From assembly GCF_014655595.1 (NCBI RefSeq), contig NZ_BNBL01000016.1:62001-126000 (forward strand): a DNA stretch of 64,000 bases, given 5' to 3'. Below the pieces are notes generated by a model, which was not told the origin of the DNA, did not search any database, and saw only the letters and a list, made by a program, of their open reading frames with translations. Position numbers and translations under genes: made by a program. Positions within the stretch are counted from its first letter, which is position 1; each line of letters begins with the position of its first letter. Source of the stretch: Streptomyces griseocarneus (GTDB taxonomy: Bacteria > Actinomycetota > Actinomycetes > Streptomycetales > Streptomycetaceae). Shown here in pieces: positions 8,458 through 15,108 of this stretch.

Positions 8458-8799
8458 TCACGCCGAGAGCGTGAGCGTGAAGTTGCAGAAACTGTTCACG
8501 TCGAGCTCGCGGAATCCGACGATATAGCCGCCGGAGTCACACCTGTTGAGACACCACTGGAACGCCGGGTCCTGCACGCAGAACTCGAACGGCCCGGCCC
8601 ACACCGCGCCGTCGGTCGCCTCCGAGTGGAAGTACCAGAAGCGGTTCACCGCCGACGCACAGCCGGTGTAGATGTCCCGGCATTCGCCCGGCTGAAGGTT
8701 GTACCAGCCGAACTTCAGCCATCCCTCGGGGCAGCGCGGGTCCCGCATGATGAATGCGGTGGAGGTGAGGGAGGAATAGTTGTTGCACAGTCGCAGCAT
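8458..8799 (-). CDS. DUF1036-like small Cys-rich protein
   Basis: 113 residues and no signal peptide. The pattern LRLCNN near the N-terminus, GWLKFGWYNLQPGEC, a Tyr/Trp-rich FWYFHSE segment, and a final FCNFTL resembles DUF1036 proteins. These share a Cys-Asn start and a G-W-W/Y-x-L-x-P-G-x-C core. There are nine Cys. It starts 16 bp after the upstream 74-residue gene, so they form a pair. Base composition is less GC-rich than in neighbouring genes. Biochemical function is unknown, and the family assignment is from motif memory only. Confidence 0.72.
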   Translation of the reverse strand: MLRLCNNYSSLTSTAFIMRDPRCPEGWLKFGWYNLQPGECRDIYTGCASAVNRFWYFHSEATDGAVWAGPFEFCVQDPAFQWCLNRCDSGGYIVGFRELDVNSFCNFTLTLSA

Positions 8800-8815
8800 C
8801 GCTTTTCCCGCCCTT

Positions 8816-9040
8816 TCAGCCCGCGTTCGGTTCGAGTCGGTCGCCGGGGCCGGAGTGCAGCCGGCGCTCGCCGGATGCCGCCACCCGCCCGGGCCGGTGC
8901 CGGGCGCCGCCGGCCTCGTCGGTCTCGATCACGGCGTCGGCGGGCACGACCGCCGGCTCGGTCCTGGGGGCGTCGCGCACTGCCGGATCGCGGGCCGCGA
9001 GGCCCTCCGCGGCAATACTGCCGTTGGTGTTTTCGCTCAT
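8816..9040 (-). CDS. 74-residue disordered protein paired with the DUF1036 gene
   Basis: ATG at 9040 is preceded by GAGAAGG four bases upstream, a strong ribosome site. The protein begins MSENTNGSIAAEGLAARDP, is acidic in its first half (AVIETDEAGG) and basic in its second. It has no Cys, no hydrophobic core and no signal peptide, and looks intrinsically disordered. It is the first gene of a two-gene unit with the DUF1036 protein. I do not recognise it. A chaperone-like, immunity or precursor role is possible, but nothing in the sequence proves it. Confidence 0.6.
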   Translation of the reverse strand: MSENTNGSIAAEGLAARDPAVRDAPRTEPAVVPADAVIETDEAGGARHRPGRVAASGERRLHSGPGDRLEPNAG

Positions 9041-9200
9041 CGTCCTTCTCCCGTAGGGGTGGAGAATTCAGAGGCTCAGCGCTGGGCCTGTGCAGCACAG
9101 ATTAAGTCCGTTGTCGATTTACCGATACTGGACCAATCTCCAAACTTGGAAAACATTTGATAATCTCACCGTATTTTCGCGGCGAGAAAATGCCTTCCCG
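9041..9200. promoter_or_regulatory. AT-rich spacer upstream of the 74-residue/DUF1036 pair
   Basis: The stretch 9090-9200 is strikingly AT-rich for this chromosome. It contains a 6-bp inverted repeat (ATTTTC 9173-9178, GAAAAT 9186-9191) just beyond the DUF192 stop, which may end that transcript. The remainder presumably carries the promoter of the minus-strand pair. I could not pick a confident -35/-10. Confidence 0.4.
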
Positions 9201-9566
9201 TCATCTTTCTCCGCGCGGAAGGATTTCCACGCGTACGCCGGAGTGCACACCCCATTGCGCCATCGCTCCGGCGGCCGATTCCAGGACGTGCCGCGCCCTG
9301 GGGCGGGGTGCACCGAGGCGGCTGGGACGCATGGTGCGTACGGACAGCACGGTCAAGTCCCGGTCCAGGTAGGCCACGTCGATGGGGAAGCGCATGCGCC
9401 AGGTGTGGACGCCGCTCGCGGGGGTGAGGAGCAGCGCGCCCTCGATCGCGTCGCGGCCGAGGAGGCCGCGGGAGCGGGCGCGGAAGGAGGCGGCGATCTC
9501 CAGCGGGACGGTCAGGCCGCTTGCGGTGACGCGGAGTTGGCCGGGTCCGTCCTGCCGGAGGGTCAT
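9201..9566 (-). CDS. DUF192 domain protein
   Basis: 121 residues covering the whole DUF192 fold. Motifs: FRARSRGLLGRD (family pattern x-R-x-x-G-L-M), GALLLTPASGVHTWRMRFPIDVAYLD (matching the W/F-M-x-x-T/F-x-x-P-L-D region) and VLESAAGAMAQWGVHSGVRVEI. Family function is unknown. In actinomycetes these genes sit beside Tad loci, and here it is divergent from the prepilin peptidase, 58 bp away. There is no signal peptide with this start. Confidence 0.85.
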   Translation of the reverse strand: MTLRQDGPGQLRVTASGLTVPLEIAASFRARSRGLLGRDAIEGALLLTPASGVHTWRMRFPIDVAYLDRDLTVLSVRTMRPSRLGAPRPRARHVLESAAGAMAQWGVHSGVRVEILPRGER

Positions 9567-9624
9567 GCGGACAGGTTATCCACAGGCCCGGCGGGAGTGC
9601 GGTGATCGTGCGTAACCTCGGGGC

Positions 9625-10350
9625 ATGTACTCGCTGTTGATCGCCGCTGCGGCCGTGTACGGCGCCCTGGCCGGGGCTCTGGTGCCCCGCGCGCGGTTCC
9701 GGCTGGCCGTGGAGCCGGAGGAGGAGTGGCGCTCGGCCGGGGCGTGCGGCCATTCCGTTGCCGGGTGGGCGGGCCGGGCGCGGTGCGGAGTGTGCGGGGG
9801 GAGGTATGGCCCCGGGGCGACGTGGCCGGCGGGGGTGACGGCCCTGGTGTGCGCGGCGCTCGCGGCGGCCGTCGGGGTGCGGCCGGAGCTGGCGGTGTGG
9901 CTGCTCGCGACGCCGGTGGCCGTGGTGCTGGCCGGCGTGGACTGGTCGGTGCGACGGCTCCCGGACGTGCTGACCGTGCCGCTGGCCCTCGGCACGGCCG
10001 CACTGCTCGGCGTCGCCGCGCTGATACCCGGCGCGGCGGGGTCCTGGCCGCGGGCCCTGCTGGGCGGGCTGGCGCTGGCGGCCGGCTACTTCACCCTGTT
10101 CCTGCTGCACCCGGGCGGCATGGGCTTCGGCGACGTCAAGCTCGCCGCCGGGCTGGGATGCGCCCTGGGCTGGTACGGATGGGGGGTGCTGTTCCTGGGG
10201 GCCTTCGCCGGACTGCTGCTGGGCTCGCTCTACGGCACGGGCCTGATGCTGGCCCGCCGCGCGCGGCGCGGCGACGCGCTCGCCCTGGGGCCGTTCATGA
10301 TCGTGGGAGCGTGGGCGGGGCTGCTGGCGGGGGCCCGCTGCGGCGGCTGA
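9625..10350 (+). CDS. A24 family prepilin peptidase
   Basis: 241 residues, mostly membrane-embedded. The two catalytic Asp regions are visible: VDWSVRRLPDVLTVPL (about residues 110-125) and GFGDVKLAAGLG (about 168-180). These are the aspartyl protease signatures of type IV prepilin peptidases. It should cut the Flp pilin and TadE-type pseudopilins at Gly-x4-Glu. The N-terminal zinc/methylation module of PilD enzymes is reduced to a short Cys-containing loop (CGHSVAGWAGRARCGVCGG). It stands at the far end of the Tad locus, separated by the DUF1036/DUF192 genes. Confidence 0.92.
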   Translation: MYSLLIAAAAVYGALAGALVPRARFRLAVEPEEEWRSAGACGHSVAGWAGRARCGVCGGRYGPGATWPAGVTALVCAALAAAVGVRPELAVWLLATPVAVVLAGVDWSVRRLPDVLTVPLALGTAALLGVAALIPGAAGSWPRALLGGLALAAGYFTLFLLHPGGMGFGDVKLAAGLGCALGWYGWGVLFLGAFAGLLLGSLYGTGLMLARRARRGDALALGPFMIVGAWAGLLAGARCGG

Positions 10351-10397
10351 GGCATTGGGCCGAGGTATTGGACGGGGTATTGGACTGAGTGATCCAA
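10351..10397 (+). promoter_or_regulatory. candidate TetR operator ahead of tetR
   Basis: GGTATTGGAC occurs twice at 12-bp spacing (10364-10373, 10376-10385), with a degenerate third copy at 10351-10360. An inverted repeat TTGGA-N8-TCCAA spans 10380-10397, 20 bp before the start codon. The right part, ACTGA-N3-ATCCAAAA, recurs upstream of the MFS gene at 11143-11158. This suggests one regulator binds both. Confidence 0.6.
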
Positions 10398-10416
10398 AAA
10401 CTGGTACCGTCGCGTC

Positions 10417-10998
10417 ATGGCCAGGCCGAGGAAGTTCGACGAGGAGCGGGCGGTCGACGCCGCGATGGAGGCGTTCTGGACCACCGGGTACGAGGCGACG
10501 TCGACCCAGGACCTGTGCGAGGCCACCGGCCTGGGCCGGAGCAGCATCTACAACACCTTCCACAGCAAGCATGAGCTCTTCCGTCGCGCCCTCGCCCGCT
10601 ACATGGCACGTCGTACGGACGAGCTGACCGGGCTGCTCGAGGAGGACCGGCCCGCCCGGGAGCGGGTCGAGGCCCTGCTGAGCCGCATCGTGGCCGAGGA
10701 GACCGCGCGGGACGGCGACGGCCGGGGTTGCCTGTACGTCAACACCGCCGTGGAGCTCGCGGCGCGCGACGCGGAGGTGGCGCGGGAGCTGGAGCGCGAC
10801 TATGCGCGCAGGCTCGACGCCCTGACCGCCGTCTTCGCGTCCGGGCAGCGGGACGGCGACATCGCCGCCGACCGGGACGCCCGGGCGCTCGCACACTTCG
10901 TCATCGCGACCGTCAGCGGAATCCGGGTCGCGGCCCGCGCCGGGGCCGACGCGATGGCGCTGCGCGCCATCGCCCGTACGGCGCTCGACGCGATCTGA
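10417..10998 (+). CDS. TetR/AcrR family repressor
   Basis: 193 residues. The N-terminal helix-turn-helix is clear: AAMEAFWTTGYEATSTQDLCEATGLGRSSIYNTFHSKHELF (residues 15-55). The C-terminal domain carries a single Cys in RGCLYVNTAVE, as in TetR_C-like AcrR relatives of the YcdC/NemR type. It lies 173 bp upstream of an MFS exporter in the same direction. Both genes share an upstream motif, so it probably represses the exporter and itself. The ligand is unknown; a reactive electrophile or antibiotic is likely. Confidence 0.9.
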   Translation: MARPRKFDEERAVDAAMEAFWTTGYEATSTQDLCEATGLGRSSIYNTFHSKHELFRRALARYMARRTDELTGLLEEDRPARERVEALLSRIVAEETARDGDGRGCLYVNTAVELAARDAEVARELERDYARRLDALTAVFASGQRDGDIAADRDARALAHFVIATVSGIRVAARAGADAMALRAIARTALDAI

Positions 10999-11009
10999 TC
11001 CCGCCCGTC

Positions 11010-11097
11010 CGCCCCACTCCTTACCCCCCTTACCCCCTTACTCCTTCACCTCTCACTCCTCTCCCCTTACTCCTGACTCCTCTCTCCTTACTCCTTC
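11010..11097 (+). repeat. polypyrimidine tract of degenerate CTTACTCCT units
   Basis: About 88 bases are almost entirely C and T on this strand, broken by scattered A, with recurring ACTCCTT / CTTACTCC words. It lies between tetR and the MFS gene. It could form triplex (H-DNA) structure or simply be slippage-derived. Confidence 0.75.
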
Positions 11098-11136
11098 GCG
11101 GCCCCACCGCAGTCGCCCGGCCCTCGCATGGCCAGA

Positions 11137-11158
11137 TTTTGTACTGATCAATCCAAAA
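11137..11158 (+). promoter_or_regulatory. candidate TetR operator ahead of the MFS gene
   Basis: An imperfect 22-bp palindrome, TTTTGNANTGATCANTNCAAAA, is centred on TGATCA (11145-11150). Its right half matches the site before tetR. It ends 13 bp before the MFS start and would block the promoter or early transcription. Confidence 0.65.
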
Positions 11159-11171
11159 CGGAGGACCCTCC

Positions 11172-12365
11172 ATGCCGCGCGCTGTATACGTGCTGGCCCT
11201 CGGCATCTTCGCCATGGTGACCAGCGAGTTCGTCGTCGCCGGGCTGATGCCGCAGATGGCCGGCGGGCTCGGTGTCACCGTTCCGCAGATCGGCTATCTG
11301 ATCACCGCCTTCGCCATGGCCATGGCGTTCGGCGGGCCCTTCCTGACCGTGGCGGTGCTCCGGCTGCGCCCCAAGCCGGCCCTGATGGCGCTCTTCCTGA
11401 TCTTCCTCGTGGGCAATGTGCTGGCCGCCACCGCGACCGGCTACGCGCTCATGCTGGTGGCGCGGGTCGTGACCGGCGTCGCCTCGCAGGCCTTCTTCGG
11501 CGTCGCCATCTCCCTGTGCGCCCAGCTGACCCGTCCCGAGGTGCGCGGGCGCGCGATGGCCGTCGTCCTGAACGGGCTGATGCTCGGCACCCTGCTCGGG
11601 CTCCCGCTCTCCACGCTGATCGGGGCGGCCTTCGGCTGGCGGGCCGCGTTCTGGGCCATCGCCGCCCTGACCGTCGTCGCCGCACTGTGCACGGCGGCCG
11701 GGGTGCCGGCGGTGGGACACGCCGACGGGGGCGGGAGCCTGCGCGAGGAGATGCAGGTGTTCCGGAACCGCCGTCTGTGGCTCGCGCTGACCACCAGCAC
11801 GTTCATCATCGGCGCGACGTTCTGCGCGTTCAGCTACTTCAACCCGATCCTCACCGAGGTCACCGGCTTCGGCACCGGCGCCGTGCCCGTCCTGCTCATC
11901 GCCTACGGAGCGGCCACCGTGGCCGGCAACCACGTCGTCGGCCGGCTCGCCGACCGGTACGCCGTGCCCGTACTGCTGTGCGGCCTGCTGCTCAATGCGC
12001 TGTTCCTGACCGGGTTCGCCCTGCTGGCCCACCTGAAGGCCCCGGCGGTGGTGTGCATGATGGGCATAGGCCTGGTCGGCGTCACCATGAATCCGGCCAT
12101 GGCCACCCGCGTGCAGCGGGCCGCCAACGCCCGGCCGCTGGTCAACACCGTCCACGCCTCCTTCATCACGTTCGGCGTCGTCATCGGCTCCTGGGCCGGC
12201 GGGGTGGCCATCGGGGCCTTCGGGCTCCGGGCGCCGCTGTGGCTCGGGGCCGTCCTGGCCGCCGCCGGGGCGCTGACCCTGGTCCCCGACCTCGCCCGGC
12301 GTACGCGCCGGGCCCCGGCGGATGTCACGATTCGTGCACGAAATCGGCCGCGCTCGCACGTGTGA
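11172..12365 (+). CDS. MFS efflux transporter (DHA1 family)
   Basis: 397 residues, about 12 membrane helices. The N-terminus ALGIFAMVTSEFVVAGLMPQMAG is the AraJ/chloramphenicol-exporter-like motif of DHA1 drug:H+ antiporters. Motif A is degenerate, but ARVVTGVASQAFFG (motif B/C region) is present. The ribosome site ACGGAGGACC precedes ATG at 11172. Its likely repressor is the TetR gene immediately upstream. Substrate cannot be read from sequence; drug or arabinose-type efflux is annotated for relatives. Confidence 0.88.
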   Translation: MPRAVYVLALGIFAMVTSEFVVAGLMPQMAGGLGVTVPQIGYLITAFAMAMAFGGPFLTVAVLRLRPKPALMALFLIFLVGNVLAATATGYALMLVARVVTGVASQAFFGVAISLCAQLTRPEVRGRAMAVVLNGLMLGTLLGLPLSTLIGAAFGWRAAFWAIAALTVVAALCTAAGVPAVGHADGGGSLREEMQVFRNRRLWLALTTSTFIIGATFCAFSYFNPILTEVTGFGTGAVPVLLIAYGAATVAGNHVVGRLADRYAVPVLLCGLLLNALFLTGFALLAHLKAPAVVCMMGIGLVGVTMNPAMATRVQRAANARPLVNTVHASFITFGVVIGSWAGGVAIGAFGLRAPLWLGAVLAAAGALTLVPDLARRTRRAPADVTIRARNRPRSHV

Positions 12366-12612
12366 CGTCAATGACGTCGGGAATGCCGTCAAGCCGATGA
12401 TGACTTTGCACGACCTTTCGGCGAGGTGATCCGACCCCCGCACAGGCCGTGCGCCGCATGGCCGGTTCTCTCCCTCGGGCCCGGGATTGCGGGGATCCGC
12501 GAACCCCGAAGGGGCCCTGCGCGCCGCCGCGTTCAAGATCAAAAAGAAGGTCACAAGTCAGCACGCCACGCACTGTCACCCCCGTCGGTGCGTGAATCAC
12601 GGCCGCCGACCG
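12366..12612. other. noncoding stretch between the MFS gene and the candidate small RNA
   Basis: No coding region I would defend is seen here. Short GC-rich open frames exist but lack ribosome sites and family features. The block TTCAAGATCAAAAAGAAGG (about 12532-12550) is locally AT-rich and may hold a promoter element. Confidence 0.4.
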
Positions 12613-12673
12613 GTTATGGTGGAAACCCCCCCTCGGGCCGGTCCGTATCCCCCCCACGGACCGGCCCGTTTTT
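12613..12673 (+). ncRNA. candidate short RNA ending in an intrinsic terminator
   Basis: GGTTATGGTGG (about 12612-12622) resembles a -10 element. A transcript starting near 12622 would be only about 50 nt: a C-rich leader and then a strong hairpin with a U-run. No open frame fits inside it. It stands alone between the MFS gene and the convergent reductase gene. Assignment as an RNA gene, rather than just the MFS terminator, is inference. Confidence 0.35.
12634..12673 (+). terminator. intrinsic terminator with U-tract
   Basis: A perfect 13-bp stem (12634-12646 with 12656-12668) has a 9-base C-rich loop and is followed directly by five T. This is one of the few classical Rho-independent terminators in the window. 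Confidence 0.88.
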
Positions 12674-12783
12674 CGTTCCCGGTCGTCACTGTCCGTGTCG
12701 GAGCGTGTGAGGCGCGGGAGTTGATCTTGAACCGGCGTCCGCCCCCCACCGGTCCGGGCGCCGCCGGCCGGTCGTGAACCGGC

Positions 12784-13833
12784 CTAGGAATCCCCGCGCC
12801 GCGCCCAGATGTTGACGCCCTCCGTGCTCACCGCCAGGGCATCGATTTCGGCCAGCTCCTCCTTGGTGAGCGGGTCCGAGCCGAGCGCGCCGACGTTCGC
12901 CTCGAGCTGCGCCACGCTGGAGGCTCCGATCAGCGCCGAGGTCATCCGCTCGTCCCGCAGCACCCAGGACAGCGCGAGCTGCGCCAGCGACTGGCCACGG
13001 TTGGCGGCGATCTCGTTCAGCCCGCGCAGCCGGCCCACGACCTCCTCGCTCAGCAGCGCCGGGTCCAGCGACTTGCCCTGCGCCGCCCGCGAGCCCTCGG
13101 GGATGCCCTGCAGGTATTTGTCCGTGAGCAGTCCCTGGGCGAGCGGCGCGAAGGCGATGCAGCCCATGCCCTCGTCCTCCAGGGTGTCCAGCAGCGCGTC
13201 GTCCTCCGTCCAGCGGTTGATCATGGAGTACGAGGGCTGGTGGATCAGCGCGGGCACGCCCATCTCGCGCAGCAGCCGGGCGGCCTCCCGCGTCTGCTGC
13301 GCGTTGTAGGACGAGACGCCCGCGTACAGCGCCTTGCCCTGCCGGACCGCGGACGCGAGGGCGCCCATCGTCTCCTCGAGCGGCGTGTGCGGGTCGAAAC
13401 GGTGCGAATAGAAGATGTCGACGTAATCGACACCCATGCGGCGCAGCGAGGCGTCGAGCGAGGACAGCAGGTACTTGCGCGAGCCCCACTCGCCGTACGG
13501 GCCGGGGTGCATCAGATAGCCGGCCTTGGTGGAGACGATGATTTCGTCCCGGTAGGGCCGGAAATCCTGCGCGAAGAGCTTGCCGAAGTTCTCCTCGGCG
13601 GACCCTGGCGGCGGACCGTAGTTGTTGGCCAGATCGAAGTGGGTGACGCCGAGGTCGAAGGCCCGGCGCAGGATGGCCCGCTGCGAGTCGAGGGTGCGGT
13701 CGTCGCCGAAGTTGTGCCACAGTCCCAGGGAGATGGCGGGCAGCTTGAGCCCGCTGCGGCCCGTACGCCGGTACTCCATGGAGTCGTAGCGCGTCTCGGC
13801 CGCGCGGTAGAGCGAGGGATCGGTCATGTGCAT
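12784..13833 (-). CDS. aldo/keto reductase, YghZ/GpsA-like (glyceraldehyde-3-phosphate reductase type)
   Basis: 349 residues, AKR (TIM barrel) family. Motifs: MEYRRTGRSGLKLPAISLGLWHNFG at the N-terminus, HFDLANNYGPPPGSAEENFG (catalytic Asp and Tyr), STKAGYLMHPGPYGEWGSRKYL (Lys) and YVDIFYSHRFDPHTPLEETM (His). The C-terminal SALIGASSVAQLEANV binds NADP in relatives. E. coli YghZ reduces L-glyceraldehyde 3-phosphate and methylglyoxal; that activity here is inferred. ATG at 13833 (with AGGACC 11 bases upstream) or the in-frame ATG at 13827 could be the start. It is divergent from uppS. Confidence 0.9.
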   Translation of the reverse strand: MHMTDPSLYRAAETRYDSMEYRRTGRSGLKLPAISLGLWHNFGDDRTLDSQRAILRRAFDLGVTHFDLANNYGPPPGSAEENFGKLFAQDFRPYRDEIIVSTKAGYLMHPGPYGEWGSRKYLLSSLDASLRRMGVDYVDIFYSHRFDPHTPLEETMGALASAVRQGKALYAGVSSYNAQQTREAARLLREMGVPALIHQPSYSMINRWTEDDALLDTLEDEGMGCIAFAPLAQGLLTDKYLQGIPEGSRAAQGKSLDPALLSEEVVGRLRGLNEIAANRGQSLAQLALSWVLRDERMTSALIGASSVAQLEANVGALGSDPLTKEELAEIDALAVSTEGVNIWARRGDS

Positions 13834-13938
13834 CTGACTATCACGGTCCTGTGACAGGCCGAGTTGGGTTCTCGCGACACGCTGGCAGTAGTGTGGCGCC
13901 TTCGGGGGCGACCGCCGTGGCATGGAGGGGCAGGAAGA

Positions 13939-14700
13939 GTGAAGTTGCGCGACCTGGTGTACAGGCTTTACGCACGCCGGGTGGAAGGCCGCCTCGACCA
14001 CGCCCAGGTGCCCAAGCACATCGGCGTCATCCTCGACGGCAACCGCCGCTGGGCCCGGGCCGACGGCCGGACGCTGGAGCAGGGCCACCAGGCGGGGGCC
14101 GACAAGATCTCCGAGCTGCTCGGCTGGTGCGCCGAGACCGACGTCGAGGTCGTCACCCTCTGGATGCTGTCGACGGACAACCTCGACCGGCCGGCCGACC
14201 AGCTGGGCCCGCTGCTGAACATCATCGAGAACACGGTGCGCGGCCTGGCCGCCGACGGCCGCTGGCGCGTCCACCACGTGGGCACCCTCGACCTGCTGCC
14301 GTCCCGGACCCAGACGGTCCTGAAGGAAGCCGAGCAGGACACGCTGGACGTCGACGGCATACTCGTCAACGTCGCCGTCGGCTACGGCGGCCGCCAGGAG
14401 ATCGTCGACGCCGTCCGCTCCCTGGTGCTGGAGGCGGCGGACCACGGCGACTCCTTCGAGGAGCTGGCCGAGAAGGTCGACATCGACCACATCACCAAGC
14501 ACCTCTACACGCGCGGCCAGCCCGACCCGGACCTCATCATCCGCACCAGCGGCGAGCAGCGGCTGTCCGGCTTCATGCTCTGGCAGAGCGCGCACTCCGA
14601 GTACTACTTCTGCGAGGTCTTCTGGCCCGCGTTCCGCAAGGTCGACTTCCTGCGCGCGCTGCGGGACTACGCGGCGCGTCACCGGCGCTACGGGAACTGA
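13939..14700 (+). CDS. uppS: isoprenyl (undecaprenyl) diphosphate synthase
   Basis: 253 residues. This cis-prenyltransferase makes the polyprenyl carrier for cell wall synthesis. Conserved blocks: HIGVILDGNRRWARADG (Mg-binding Asp33), TLWMLSTDNLDRP, VNVAVGYGGRQEIVDA and the C-terminal PDLIIRTSGEQRLSGFMLWQSAHSEYYF with Arg, Arg and Ser ligands. GTG at 13939 is preceded by GGAGGGGCAGGAAG. Streptomycetes usually carry two paralogs; this one has the slightly divergent sequence RTSGEQRLSGFMLWQ. Confidence 0.94.
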   Translation: MKLRDLVYRLYARRVEGRLDHAQVPKHIGVILDGNRRWARADGRTLEQGHQAGADKISELLGWCAETDVEVVTLWMLSTDNLDRPADQLGPLLNIIENTVRGLAADGRWRVHHVGTLDLLPSRTQTVLKEAEQDTLDVDGILVNVAVGYGGRQEIVDAVRSLVLEAADHGDSFEELAEKVDIDHITKHLYTRGQPDPDLIIRTSGEQRLSGFMLWQSAHSEYYFCEVFWPAFRKVDFLRALRDYAARHRRYGN

Positions 14701-15108
14701 CGGGCCGCGGGGCGTGGCCACCCCTCGGGCGGTGGCCACGCATCGGGTGGTAGCCCGGCATCAGGCGGTGGCCCCCCAGCGGGCTGAACGCCAGTACGAG
14801 TGACGACGGATCAATCGTTCACCTGCTCGTCGCATATGCCGTTGCATGGTCAAGCGGTCCAGCGGGAATATCCCCTCCAGGCCGACGGTCGGTACTGGGA
14901 CCGTCGCTCTGCCAGCGGGCGGCATGGGGCCGTCCGCCCGGGAGGCCCTTTGCACCAGGACGACGACCGTGCGCACCGAGCGGCCCCGACAGGCCGCACG
15001 GCAGGCACGGCGGGCCGGACGACCGGCAACCCTGGTGGGGCACGGACCCGGCCCATTCCCCGCGACTTCGTCGCGCCCTTACCTCTGCACGAGGGGGTTC
15101 GTCCACCC
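14701..15108. other. noncoding stretch between uppS and phoH, with an 18-bp tandem repeat
   Basis: Three tandem 18-bp units (14723-14740, 14741-14758, 14759-14776) share the pattern CATCGGGYGGTRGCCCSS. They begin 23 bp after the uppS stop. The rest contains no convincing gene on either strand. The phoH promoter must lie here, but I could not assign -35/-10 boxes. Confidence 0.6.

Noticed and set aside
8152..9105. Plus-strand 317-codon frame across the DUF1036 pair
   Set aside because: Arg-rich shadow product; the minus-strand frames have ribosome sites and a recognisable family pattern.
12426..12777. Short plus-strand coding frames after the MFS gene
   Set aside because: They cross a perfect terminator hairpin and have proline/arginine-rich products without similarity to known folds.
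14800..15108. Upstream extension of the PhoH protein by ~100 residues
   Set aside because: The extension has no domain features and begins without a ribosome site; the conserved PIN fold starts after GTG 15109.
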